Assembly: GCA_031257915.1 (NCBI GenBank)
Contig: JAIRNR010000007.1
Coordinates: 1 to 64,000 of the forward strand
Origin: Bacteroidales bacterium
GTDB taxonomy: Bacteria > Bacteroidota > Bacteroidia > Bacteroidales > P3
DNA length: 64,000 nt
Reading direction: 5' to 3'
Position numbers and translations under genes: made by a program. The notes below the pieces were generated by a model. It was not told where the DNA came from and did no database searches. It saw only the letters and a list, made by a program, of their open reading frames with translations. This document shows positions 53,295 through 62,006 of this stretch, one piece after another. Each line of letters starts with the position of its first letter. The first letter of the stretch is position 1.

Positions 53295-55757
53295 ATGAAA
53301 ATCTCTTATAAATGGTTAAGCAATTATGTTGATGGTTTGGAAAATATTACTGTTGACGATATTTCCGCACTCTTGACCGACTGCGGTCTTGAAGTAGAAA
53401 GTGTGGAAGAAAAAGAGTCCGTTAAAGGGGGATTGCGCGGTCTGATAACAGGCGAAGTTCTTACATGTATTGACCATCCGGATTCCGACCATCTGCATCT
53501 TACAACTGTTGACATCGGACAGGGCGAGCCTTTGAATATTGTGTGCGGTGCGCCAAACGTTGCGGCAGGTCAAAAAGTAATTGTTGCAACAATTGGCACC
53601 GTTCTTTATGACGGTGACAAATCTTTTGTAATAAAAAAATCAAAAATACGCGGGCAAGATTCGTTTGGTATGATATGTGCTGAAGATGAGATGGGACTTG
53701 GCACCTCACACGATGGTATTATGGTGTTGCCCGCCGATGTTAAGGTTGGCATACCTGCTGCCGATTATTTTGGTGTAACTTCCGATTATATAATAGAAAT
53801 CGGTTTAACTCCAAACCGTTCGGACGCAATTTCTCATACAGGCGTTGCGCGTGATTTGGCAGCACTTTTGCGTATAAGACGCGGGGTGCAGGCAACGTTG
53901 AAAATGCCCGAAGTTTCAAAATTTAAAGCGGATATGGAAAATCCCATAGAGATAGAAGTACGCAATACCATGCTTTGTCCTCGTTATACAGGACTTGTGA
54001 TAAAAGGCGTGAATGTCGCTTCTTCGCCCCAGTGGTTACAGGAACATTTGACAGCCGCAGGACTGAAACCGATAAATAATATTGTGGATATTGCAAATTA
54101 TGTTTTAATGGAGATCGGACAACCGCTGCATGCTTTTGACTTATCCGAGATAAAAGGCGGCAAGGTTGTTGTGCGCACTGCGGCAGAAGGCGAAAAATTT
54201 ACTACTCTTGATGGAATAGAGCGTGTGCTGTCTGTGGAAGATTTAATGATTTGTAACGCTTCCGAGCCAATGTGTATAGCTGGTGTATTCGGTGGACTTA
54301 ATTCGGGCATAAAAGATACAACAACAGATGTGTTTTTAGAAAGTGCGTGTTTCAATGCAACATCTATTCGCAGGACAGCACGCGCTCACGGATTAAATAC
54401 CGACGCTTCGTTTCGCTATGAGCGTGGTTCGGATCCGAATATTACCGACTATGCAATTAAGCGTGCGGCACTGCTTATACAGGAAATTGCGGGTGGCACA
54501 GTTTCTGAAATTACAGATGTTTATCCCGCACCGGTAAAACCGGCACGAATAGAACTTTCTTTAGAATATTTAAACGCACTTGCGGGCGAAAAATTTACCG
54601 CTTCACAAGTGTCTTCTGTTTTGGAAGCGACAGGAATAAAAGTGTTCATGCAGTCTGCAATGAACACTTTCGTTGCAGAAGTTCCGACAAATAAGGTAGA
54701 TGTAACGCGTCCTGCTGATGTTGTAGAGGAATTTTTACGTATTTACGGCTATAATAATCTCACACCGAAAGGCACTTTGCATTTTGCCTTTCAACATTCT
54801 TCGGCAATAAGACCCGAAGCAGTACAGTGCAATATAGCAAATTATCTTGCTGCAAACGGATTTTACGAAATCCTCAATAATTCGCTTACACGTGAAGATA
54901 TATCGCAAAAATTTTACGACAGTACGGTAACGGTAAATGTTGCAAATCCGTTAAGCAGCGAACTTGGTGTTATGCGTCCGTCATTACTTGCCGGTGGTTT
55001 GCAAAGCATAGCGTATAACATAAATCGTAAGCAAAACGATTTGAAATTATTTGAGTTTGGGCGTGTGTATTCCCGTAATAATATTGTAAAGAATGATGCG
55101 CCTGTTACTGCACGTTATAAAGAGGACGAACACTTGTCGCTTTTAATGACAGGTGCTTTTGCATCTGAAAGTTGGAATGGCGGCAGCAGCAAAACAGGAT
55201 TTTATCATATCAAAAAATATGCAGATGAGTTGTTTTCTGCACTGCGTTTAAAGGAAACAGTGTATGATATATCGGAACTTGCGGACGACAATGAACTCGC
55301 TTATGGTTTACAGTGGTCAATAAATAAAAAACAAATTATTAAAATCGGCAAAGTACGCGGGGAAATTTGCAAGGCATTAGATGTGAAACAAGATGTATTT
55401 TACGCTGACTTCAACATGTCTAATGTAATTAAGTGCTTGCCGCAAAAACCTGTACAGTACAAAGAAATTTCAAAATTTCCGGCTGTGCGGCGCGACCTTG
55501 CACTGTTGCTTGACAAGAAAATAACGTTTGCACAGGTATCCGCTTCCGTTAAGCGCAATGCATCATCTCTGCTTGCAGATGAAGTTATACTGTTCGACGT
55601 TTATGAGGGTGAGCATTTACCTGAGGGCAAAAAGTCTTACGCAATCGGATTTACATTGCAGGACAATGAAAAAACCTTAACGGACGCGCAGGTGGAAAAA
55701 AACGTGCAGCGTATAACAGATGCCCTTGCTCGCGATTGCGGTGCGGTGCTTCGCTGA
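53295..55757 (+). CDS. pheT: Phenylalanine--tRNA ligase beta subunit
   Basis: An 820-residue subunit of the alpha2-beta2 enzyme that charges tRNA-Phe. The start MKISYKWLSNYVDGL is the usual N-terminal domain. An OB-fold tRNA-binding domain follows (LTCIDHPDSDHLHLTTVD). Further on are the editing B3/4 region, the B5 domain (GLKPINNIVDIANYVLMEIGQPLHAFD, in parts), and the C-terminal FDX-ACB anticodon-binding domain (KFPAVRRDLALLLDKKITF). The alpha subunit is not in this window. Confidence 0.96.
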   Translation: MKISYKWLSNYVDGLENITVDDISALLTDCGLEVESVEEKESVKGGLRGLITGEVLTCIDHPDSDHLHLTTVDIGQGEPLNIVCGAPNVAAGQKVIVATIGTVLYDGDKSFVIKKSKIRGQDSFGMICAEDEMGLGTSHDGIMVLPADVKVGIPAADYFGVTSDYIIEIGLTPNRSDAISHTGVARDLAALLRIRRGVQATLKMPEVSKFKADMENPIEIEVRNTMLCPRYTGLVIKGVNVASSPQWLQEHLTAAGLKPINNIVDIANYVLMEIGQPLHAFDLSEIKGGKVVVRTAAEGEKFTTLDGIERVLSVEDLMICNASEPMCIAGVFGGLNSGIKDTTTDVFLESACFNATSIRRTARAHGLNTDASFRYERGSDPNITDYAIKRAALLIQEIAGGTVSEITDVYPAPVKPARIELSLEYLNALAGEKFTASQVSSVLEATGIKVFMQSAMNTFVAEVPTNKVDVTRPADVVEEFLRIYGYNNLTPKGTLHFAFQHSSAIRPEAVQCNIANYLAANGFYEILNNSLTREDISQKFYDSTVTVNVANPLSSELGVMRPSLLAGGLQSIAYNINRKQNDLKLFEFGRVYSRNNIVKNDAPVTARYKEDEHLSLLMTGAFASESWNGGSSKTGFYHIKKYADELFSALRLKETVYDISELADDNELAYGLQWSINKKQIIKIGKVRGEICKALDVKQDVFYADFNMSNVIKCLPQKPVQYKEISKFPAVRRDLALLLDKKITFAQVSASVKRNASSLLADEVILFDVYEGEHLPEGKKSYAIGFTLQDNEKTLTDAQVEKNVQRITDALARDCGAVLR

Positions 55758-55768
55758 AAATTTTAAAT

Positions 55769-56506
55769 CTATTCAATCGTCAAATATGGCTTTATGCGGT
55801 GGAATGTACCCTCGTCCATCAGATTTACTTTTTGTAAATCGTCCGTAAAGGCAAATGCGCCGTACCTGTCACGGTACTTTACAATTTCCTTCGCAAGATA
55901 ATAGTCAAGATAGGGGTGCCTTTTCAGAATATCTATTGTTGCGGTATTTATATTGATTTTGCGAATATTGTCGGCATTTATCGTAATTTGCGGAGCCATG
56001 AGCGTATAAAGTGCGCTGTCAATACCCCATACTTCCCTTAACTGTTCTTTGCGCACAAAACCGCCTAATTTTTCCCTGTATGCTACAATACGGCGGGCAA
56101 AGCCGCTTCCTATACCTTTTAGTTCTTTAAGGTCGGTAGTGTCGGCTTCATTTAAAGCGGCGATAAACTGTTTTTTTTGCATATAGGCGGGTGGAGTGTA
56201 ATTGCTCATGCGGGGTTTACCTTGCGCGGCGATGGTGCTGTCGTCTGCGCGTTGTCCGCCTTTGTTTGCGTATTGTGTGCCGCTGCCGTTATAATTACCT
56301 GAGAAAGTGGCTTTGCCCGCCGTTGCTACTGCAATTGCGGCGGATACGTCGCTGTCTGAAAATTCTCTTATTCCTGTTTTCCAAAATGGATAGACGGAGC
56401 GCAGAGCGACTGTTATTACGATTAAAAACAGCAATACATAAATGCCGTTGCGGTCTTTGCGTGTAAGAGCAAAGAATCTGTTAATTCTAAAAAATATAGT
56501 TTTCAT
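55769..56506 (-). CDS. Membrane-anchored helix-hairpin-helix (ComEA-like) protein
   Basis: A 245-residue protein with one N-terminal membrane helix (NGIYVLLFLIVITVALRSVYPFW, in parts), an external Gly/Ser/Asn-rich linker, and two helix-hairpin-helix motifs: LKELKGIGSGFARRIVAYREKLG and IDILKRHPYLDYYLAKEIVKYRDRYG (in parts). This layout suits DNA binding at the membrane, as in ComEA, or another DNA uptake or envelope role. The start MKTIFFRINRF is preferred over an earlier in-frame Met. It ends 11 bases from the pheT stop, convergently. Confidence 0.85.
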   Translation of the reverse strand: MKTIFFRINRFFALTRKDRNGIYVLLFLIVITVALRSVYPFWKTGIREFSDSDVSAAIAVATAGKATFSGNYNGSGTQYANKGGQRADDSTIAAQGKPRMSNYTPPAYMQKKQFIAALNEADTTDLKELKGIGSGFARRIVAYREKLGGFVRKEQLREVWGIDSALYTLMAPQITINADNIRKININTATIDILKRHPYLDYYLAKEIVKYRDRYGAFAFTDDLQKVNLMDEGTFHRIKPYLTIE

Positions 56507-56548
56507 ATTTATAATAACGCGCAAGTTTGATTTTCTGTACAAAAAATG

Positions 56549-56557
56549 TAACTTTGC
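56549..56557 (+). promoter_or_regulatory. Promoter (TTTG, 19 bp, TAACTTTGC)
   Basis: TTTG at 56526-56529 and the -7 box have a 19-base spacer. It drives the following membrane protein gene. Confidence 0.6.
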
Positions 56558-56579
56558 GCGAATTATAACCTAAAAATAT

Positions 56580-57233
56580 ATGGAAATCAATCAAAAATTT
56601 CTGACACCTGTAAAAAAGATCTTTCTTGGTGTGCTGATCTACGTAATTGCCGGATTAATTTACTCGGTCGTTAATCCGCTTATGCTGTTTGGAGGGGGAG
56701 CTGTGGTGAAGTCTTTTTATTACACCGCTACTGCAGCGATTGTCGTGGGCTACGTGTTTGCATTTATTGGCTTGAATGACTTTAAAAATGTGACTGAGGA
56801 TGCCGACCGGAAAGCAGTAGAACTTATTCGCACAGGTTATATCTTTCTTGCCGCGAGTGTACTTTTGAAAAGTGTGCTTTTTAATTGTACGCTTACTTCA
56901 GAGTGGATTGTGGACCCTTTTGTTCTCGTGTCTGCAATAATGCTTGTTATCGGTTATTCAAAGCTTAGTAAGTCAGGAGTGTTCAACAAAGCAATGAAAG
57001 ACGGCTTTTCAATTCTTTTTCTTGCTACTGTTTTTATTCTTGTCAGTGCATGTTTTGATTTTATACCTTTCACAGGTAAGATTTTTCGGGCAACCTTTAA
57101 CTTTTCAGGCTGCCCCAGTAGTGAGTGTGACATTGTAAGTGAGATTCTTTGGGCAATCTTTAACTTTTCCGGCTTAATTATAACCCTTATAGGTTGGAAT
57201 AAGGTAAAGAGAGGTGCCGTAAAGGCTAAATAG
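56580..57233 (+). CDS. Multi-pass membrane protein, unknown function
   Basis: A 217-residue protein with six hydrophobic segments (for example VLIYVIAGLIYSVVNPLML and ATAAIVVGYVFAFIGL). I recognise no family. There is an internal repeat near the end: FRATFNFSG and WAIFNFSG each follow a short loop, hinting at a duplicated helix. Its stop codon overlaps the end of the convergent folD gene by eight bases. Confidence 0.7.
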   Translation: MEINQKFLTPVKKIFLGVLIYVIAGLIYSVVNPLMLFGGGAVVKSFYYTATAAIVVGYVFAFIGLNDFKNVTEDADRKAVELIRTGYIFLAASVLLKSVLFNCTLTSEWIVDPFVLVSAIMLVIGYSKLSKSGVFNKAMKDGFSILFLATVFILVSACFDFIPFTGKIFRATFNFSGCPSSECDIVSEILWAIFNFSGLIITLIGWNKVKRGAVKAK

Positions 57234-58110
57234 GACGCGCACCATTACGCAAATGGTATGCTTTCATTACGTTCTGTAAAAGACAGGTCGTAGTCATAAC
57301 TCCAACCCCGCCCGGAACAGGCGTAATCGCAGAGGTCCGTGTAGCGGCTTCGTCGTATTTTACATCGCCCACTATGCGGTAGTTACCGTCTTTCAAAGGC
57401 AGGCGGTGAATCCCCACATCAATAACAACTGCTCCCTCACGTATCATTGATGCCGTAACAAATTCAGGCTTGCCGATTGCTGCAATCAAAATATCGGCTG
57501 AAGAGGCTATGGCAGCCAAATTTTCTGTTTTACTGTGGCATAAAGTAACAGTACTGTTTGCGTACTTATTGTTACGCGACATTAGCAATGCCGCAGGAGT
57601 ACCAACTATATTGCTTCGCCCAAGTATGACACAGTGCTTGCCTGCCGTATCAATAGAGGCTCGGCGCAGCAGTTCCATTATTCCCATGGGTGTTGCAGGT
57701 ACGAAGCCGTCCTGCCCAAGTGCGAGCCGCCCCATATTTATGGGATGAAAACCATCTACATCTTTTGAAGGCAAAATCGTTTCAATAACCCGTGTTGCTG
57801 ATATATGCGCGGGCAACGGCAATTGAACAAGAATACCGTCAACTTCGTCATCATTGTTCAGAAACGAAATTACATCAAGCAATTCCTTTTCCGAAACATT
57901 AGCAGGAAGTCTGTACAACGAAGAAGTTATACCAACCGAACGTGCCTTTTTTTCTTTATTTGCAATATATGTTTCGCTCGCACCATCGCTGCCGACAAGT
58001 ATTGCCGCAATATGCGGCACACGCAAATCCCTGTCAATTAAACCGGCAACTTCCGCACGAAGTTCCGAAAGAATTTGCTCACTGTAAAATTTTCCGTCAA
58101 TAATCTTCAT
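57226..58110 (-). CDS. folD: Methylenetetrahydrofolate dehydrogenase / cyclohydrolase
   Basis: A 294-residue bifunctional enzyme interconverting 5,10-methylene-, methenyl- and 10-formyl-tetrahydrofolate with NADP. Seen are GSDGASETYIANKEKKARSVGI, with the catalytic Tyr/Lys region, the FolD signature VDGILVQLPLP, GRSNIVGTPAALLMS at the nucleotide site, and the second signature TPVPGGVGVMTTTCLLQN. It supplies one-carbon units for purines and formyl-Met. It lies three bases after ffh, so the two are cotranscribed. Confidence 0.97.
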   Translation of the reverse strand: MKIIDGKFYSEQILSELRAEVAGLIDRDLRVPHIAAILVGSDGASETYIANKEKKARSVGITSSLYRLPANVSEKELLDVISFLNNDDEVDGILVQLPLPAHISATRVIETILPSKDVDGFHPINMGRLALGQDGFVPATPMGIMELLRRASIDTAGKHCVILGRSNIVGTPAALLMSRNNKYANSTVTLCHSKTENLAAIASSADILIAAIGKPEFVTASMIREGAVVIDVGIHRLPLKDGNYRIVGDVKYDEAATRTSAITPVPGGVGVMTTTCLLQNVMKAYHLRNGARPI

Positions 58111-58113
58111 AAT

Positions 58114-59448
58114 CTACTTTCTTCTCATTCTTTGCGCCATTGTCTGCATTGCAGCACCGCGGTTACCGGCAACTTGTTTCATCATTTTTTTCATTCCCTC
58201 AAATTGCTTCATAAGTTTGTTTACTTCGGGCAGAGATGTTCCGCTGCCAAGTGCAAGACGTTGCCGCCGCTGCGCATTTAAAACGGACGGATTTTGCCGT
58301 TCGTAGGGGGTCATTGATTGAATTATCGCTTCAACATTTTTAAAAGACGCATTGTCCAAATCAATATCTTTTAATGCTTTACCGGCACCCGGAATCATAC
58401 CCATCAAATCTTTCATATTACCCATTTTTTTGATTTGCTGAATCTGCCTGTAAAAGTCATCAAAATTAAATTCATTGGTATGAATCTTTTTTTGCAGTTT
58501 ACGCGCTTCTTCTTCGTTTATCTGCTCTTGCGCTCTTTCTACAAGTGAAACAATATCTCCCATTCCGAGAATACGTCCTGCCATTCTATCGGGATAGAAA
58601 ACATCAAGTGCTTCCGGCTTTTCACCGACACCTACAAATTTTATCGGAACGGAAACAACAGAGCGGATTGTGAGAGCGGCACCACCGCGGGTATCGCCGT
58701 CTAATTTGGTTAATATAACACCGTCATACTGCAATCTGTCGTAAAACGCACGTGCGGTATTTACAGCATCCTGACCTGTCATTGAATCGACAACGAAAAG
58801 TGTCTCATTTGGCTGAACTGCGTCTTTTATATTGCGGATTTCAGTCATCATTTCCTCATCAACAGCAAGACGTCCTGCAGTGTCGATAATTACGGACGTA
58901 TAACCGTTTTCACGCGCATAACGCACACCCTCACGTGCAATTTTAACAGCGTCTTGTGAATCGCGTTGGGCAAAAACATCAACTTCAATCTGCTTTCCGA
59001 GCGTTTCTAACTGGTCTATCGCGGCAGGACGGTAAATATCACATGCAACAAGCAATACACGTTTAGAGCGTTTCGTTTTCAAATAAAGAGCGAGTTTCAC
59101 AGCGTGCGTTGTTTTGCCCGAACCCTGCAAACCGGCCATTAAAATAATTGCTGGCGTAGCACGTAAATTAAGTTCAACTGCAGCCCCACCCATTAACAAA
59201 ACAAGTTCATCGTGAACAATTTTTGTCATCATTTGTCCCGGAGATACCGTTGTAAGGACGTTTTGACCAAGTGCTTTCTGCTTGACCGTATCGACAAAAT
59301 CCTTTGCAATTTTATAACTGACATCGGCATCAATTAACGCCTTACGCACCTCTTTCAGCGTTTCGGCAACGTTTATTTCCGTAATGCTCCCATGCCCTTT
59401 AAGAATTTTAAAAGCACGCTCTAATCTCGATGATAAATTTTCAAACAT
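58114..59448 (-). CDS. ffh: Signal recognition particle protein Ffh
   Basis: A 444-residue SRP54-family GTPase. The N domain starts MFENLSSRLERAFKILKG. The G domain has P-loop GLQGSGKTTH, DTAGRLAVDEEM and TKLDGDTRGGAAL. The Met-rich M domain contains IPGAGKAL and a tail with MKKMMKQVAGNRG and MAQRMRRK. It targets nascent membrane proteins to the translocase with 4.5S RNA and FtsY. No clear TAnnTTTG box was found before it. Confidence 0.97.
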   Translation of the reverse strand: MFENLSSRLERAFKILKGHGSITEINVAETLKEVRKALIDADVSYKIAKDFVDTVKQKALGQNVLTTVSPGQMMTKIVHDELVLLMGGAAVELNLRATPAIILMAGLQGSGKTTHAVKLALYLKTKRSKRVLLVACDIYRPAAIDQLETLGKQIEVDVFAQRDSQDAVKIAREGVRYARENGYTSVIIDTAGRLAVDEEMMTEIRNIKDAVQPNETLFVVDSMTGQDAVNTARAFYDRLQYDGVILTKLDGDTRGGAALTIRSVVSVPIKFVGVGEKPEALDVFYPDRMAGRILGMGDIVSLVERAQEQINEEEARKLQKKIHTNEFNFDDFYRQIQQIKKMGNMKDLMGMIPGAGKALKDIDLDNASFKNVEAIIQSMTPYERQNPSVLNAQRRQRLALGSGTSLPEVNKLMKQFEGMKKMMKQVAGNRGAAMQTMAQRMRRK

Positions 59449-59487
59449 TTGTGTATTTTTATTTTGAATGCCCTCTTCTGTTTCTTT

Positions 59488-59496
59488 TAGATTTGC
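59488..59496 (+). promoter_or_regulatory. Plus-strand promoter-like element between ffh and a dehydrogenase gene
   Basis: The sequence TAGATTTGC, with TTTG at 59463-59466 and a 21-base spacer, matches the promoter class. It points into the 3' end of the minus-strand dehydrogenase gene, and no plus-strand gene follows. Confidence 0.35.
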
Positions 59497-59516
59497 GCCA
59501 TCCGTACGGTGTAATC

Positions 59517-60407
59517 TTATGCCGTAATGTTTCTAATACGCTCAACAAGTTCAATAGAAGGGCGAGCATCTTTTATGGTAAAACCTTGTCCCGCTAATAT
59601 TTTTCTGTAACTTTCCGTATGCAAGTCGTCAAAACCGTTGCTAAATTCAATTTCCGTCTTTTCCATACTCAAAGAGCGAAAAGTACGTTTGCCTGCCTCA
59701 ACTGCCGCCGCAGGCAAATACTTGCCGTTAACACTTAAAAGGAATTTAACATCTGCTTTTTCCAAATTCAGTACTCCGGATACCACATCGGGTGCGGAAG
59801 TTACAATTTCAATATCCTGCACCGCACCGAAAATCCAAAGCAACATATCAAAAAAATGAATGCCTATATTCGTCGCAAGTCCGCCGCTGCGGGAAGTATC
59901 GCCTTTCCACGAAGCATGATACCATTGCCCGCGCATGGTAATATACTTTAAATCAACATCAAACCGTTTGTCGGATCCTGCACTAAGCACTTTTTCACGC
60001 AGGGCAATAATTGCCGGATGTAAGCGAAGTTGAAGTATTGTGAAAATTTTACGTCCGTATTGCTCGGATTCTTCCTGCAACGAATAAATATCACTTGAAT
60101 TAAGCACAAGCGGCTTTTCGCAAATAATATCACATCCGTACTGCACTCCGGATATTGTGTGTTTTTTGTGGACGTGATTAGGCGTACATATTGATAAATA
60201 GTCAATATTTCCTGCTTCCAGATATTTCTCAAATTCCTCAAAAGAGGATGTAAAAGAGCAGCATGGGAAATAACTGTCTAAAATACCCACACTGTCAAAA
60301 AGGTCGTGACAAACTAACAACGATCCGTTCGTTTCTTTTATTGCCTTTAAATGCCGCGGAGCGATAAACCCCGCAACTCCTGTTAATGCAAAATTCTTTA
60401 TTTCCAT
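59517..60407 (-). CDS. Gfo/Idh/MocA-family oxidoreductase (WlbA/WbpB-like)
   Basis: A 296-residue dehydrogenase. The Rossmann start is LTGVAGFIAPRHLKAIKETNG. ICTPNHVHKKHTISG, ICEKPLVLNSSD with the conserved Glu-Lys-Pro, and ILQLRLHPAII match the WlbA/WbpB group, which oxidises UDP-N-acetylhexosaminuronic acids during synthesis of diamino sugars. GGLATNIGIHFFDMLLWIFG is also typical. It should supply an unusual nucleotide sugar to the surface-glycan locus. Confidence 0.88.
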   Translation of the reverse strand: MEIKNFALTGVAGFIAPRHLKAIKETNGSLLVCHDLFDSVGILDSYFPCCSFTSSFEEFEKYLEAGNIDYLSICTPNHVHKKHTISGVQYGCDIICEKPLVLNSSDIYSLQEESEQYGRKIFTILQLRLHPAIIALREKVLSAGSDKRFDVDLKYITMRGQWYHASWKGDTSRSGGLATNIGIHFFDMLLWIFGAVQDIEIVTSAPDVVSGVLNLEKADVKFLLSVNGKYLPAAAVEAGKRTFRSLSMEKTEIEFSNGFDDLHTESYRKILAGQGFTIKDARPSIELVERIRNITA

Positions 60408-60428
60408 AGAGTTACACTGTTCATAATA

Positions 60429-61223
60429 TTATTTCCACCACCCATGCCTGTATAAAAAATCAGTACATCTTTCGTAAATTTTTCGTAAAGCAATAAGTGG
60501 AATATTTATACCATAGCATACTAAAAATGCAGCTGCATCGGGTAGCTTTAAATACTCACGGTATATCTTATAGTGATATTTAAATAAACTCCTCTTTTTT
60601 GAAGACAGCGACTTGCTGTGTTTGCGCCAGCATACAAGAGGTTCCTGAATACAGTATGCTTTGCGCAATACTTTCAAAATATCTATAAAATAAAGCCAGT
60701 CCTGCCGTTTGCGGATGGGACGCATATAAAACTTTCCGGCTACGGATGTATCGTAAATAACGCAAGACGTTGTTGCGATAAAGTCCATCAAAAGCACCGC
60801 GAGATACGATACTTTTTTAAATCTTTTGCGTAACGTAATAACCTTATTGTCAGTATTTATAACATAAAAATTACTATGCAAAAATGTTGCACCGGCTGTC
60901 TCCATCGCTTTAACCTGTAATTCAAGTTTCTGAGGCATCCACAAATCGTCGCTGTCGCAAAAAGCAATATATCTGCCTTTCGCCTCTTCTATTGAACGGT
61001 TTCTTGCATTGCCGGCACCCTCGTTCTGCTTTAGGCAAAACAATTTTATTCTGGGGTCTTCTTCGCTAAATCTGCGAATAATTTCAACAGTATTATCAGC
61101 GGAATTGTCATCTGTTATAAGCAATTCCCACTCTGAATACGTCTGCGCCCGAATTGATTCTATCATCTCGGAGATAAAGCTTGAAGAGTTGTAGGCAGGG
61201 GTAACAATAGATACTAAATCCAT
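60429..61223 (-). CDS. Glycosyltransferase family 2
   Basis: A 264-residue GT-A protein. The start VSIVTPAYNSSSFISEMIESIRAQTYSEWELLITDDNSAD (in parts) is the classic GT2 N-terminus, and AFCDSDDLWMP carries the DXD-type metal site. It probably adds one sugar in a surface polysaccharide. Its own -7 box is back to back with that of the sugar transferase gene on the other strand. It is followed by the dehydrogenase gene on the same strand. Confidence 0.92.
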   Translation of the reverse strand: MDLVSIVTPAYNSSSFISEMIESIRAQTYSEWELLITDDNSADNTVEIIRRFSEEDPRIKLFCLKQNEGAGNARNRSIEEAKGRYIAFCDSDDLWMPQKLELQVKAMETAGATFLHSNFYVINTDNKVITLRKRFKKVSYLAVLLMDFIATTSCVIYDTSVAGKFYMRPIRKRQDWLYFIDILKVLRKAYCIQEPLVCWRKHSKSLSSKKRSLFKYHYKIYREYLKLPDAAAFLVCYGINIPLIALRKIYERCTDFLYRHGWWK

Positions 61224-61229
61224 ATTCTA

Positions 61230-61237
61230 CAAATTTA
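61230..61237 (-). promoter_or_regulatory. -7 box TAAATTTG for the glycosyltransferase gene
   Basis: Six bases separate the box from the ATG at 61223, again predicting a near-leaderless mRNA. Confidence 0.45.
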
Positions 61238-61249
61238 ATTAAAAATTCT

Positions 61250-61258
61250 TAACTTCGC
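61250..61258 (+). promoter_or_regulatory. -7 box TAACTTCGC for the sugar transferase operon
   Basis: This TTCG-variant box leaves a leader of about 80 bases. Only 12 bases separate it from the minus-strand box at 61230-61237. Confidence 0.5.
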
Positions 61259-61343
61259 AGAAAAAGGCGGTTGTATCGGTACAGTTGCTTTTTTAGATTA
61301 CGTGAGAGTTGTCTAAGCCTGTTTTAGCAATGTGATGGTTGTT

Positions 61344-62006
61344 ATGTATTTATTTTTTAAAAGATTTTTTGATATATTTTTTGCTACAGTTCTTCTGCTG
61401 GTATTTTCTCCGTTTTGGCTCGCGATTATTATTATTTTAGCTATGTCCGGAAATCGGAAAGTTTTTTATTTTCAAAAGCGTGTAGGTCAAAATAACAAGC
61501 CGTTTTATTTGTGGAAATTCCAAACAATGACACCCCACAAAGAAACAACAGGCAATGGTCTGTTGTCTGTTAAAAATGATAACAGAGTAACAAAATTCGG
61601 ACATTATCTCCGTAAAACAAAACTTGATGAAATTCCGCAACTTATAAATATTATTCAAGGAAAAATGAGTTTTGTAGGACCGCGTCCGCTTATATACACA
61701 TGGTTTAAAATATATGATCCCGATATTCAGAAAAAAGTTTACATTCCCAAACCCGGGCTGACAGGCGTTGGTTCACTTGTTTTCAGAAACGAAGAAACAC
61801 TTTTGGCAAACTGCGGCATAAATTCTCATGAATTTTACCAAAAGACAATAATTCCGTACAAGGGTGCTTGTGAAATGTGGTATTTGGAACACCGCAGTTT
61901 TTTTCTTGATATAAAAATCATCATTCTTACTGTAATAATTTCACTTTTGCCCCAAAAAATCGACGAAACAAAATTGTTTAAAGGATTGCCTAAAAAAAAT
62001 TTTTAG
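61344..62006 (+). CDS. Initiating sugar transferase (polyprenyl-phosphate phosphoglycosyltransferase, PglC/WcaJ type)
   Basis: 220 residues from MYLFFKRFFDIFFA; earlier starts at 61335 (ATG) or 61332 (GTG) are possible. One N-terminal membrane helix (ATVLLLVFSPFWLAIIIIL) is followed by the bacterial sugar transferase domain: VFYFQKRVGQNNKPFYLWKFQTM, LRKTKLDEIPQLINII and MSFVGPRPL. It transfers a sugar-1-phosphate to undecaprenyl phosphate and so starts the repeat unit. It is followed directly by an EpsG-like gene. Confidence 0.93.
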   Translation: MYLFFKRFFDIFFATVLLLVFSPFWLAIIIILAMSGNRKVFYFQKRVGQNNKPFYLWKFQTMTPHKETTGNGLLSVKNDNRVTKFGHYLRKTKLDEIPQLINIIQGKMSFVGPRPLIYTWFKIYDPDIQKKVYIPKPGLTGVGSLVFRNEETLLANCGINSHEFYQKTIIPYKGACEMWYLEHRSFFLDIKIIILTVIISLLPQKIDETKLFKGLPKKNF

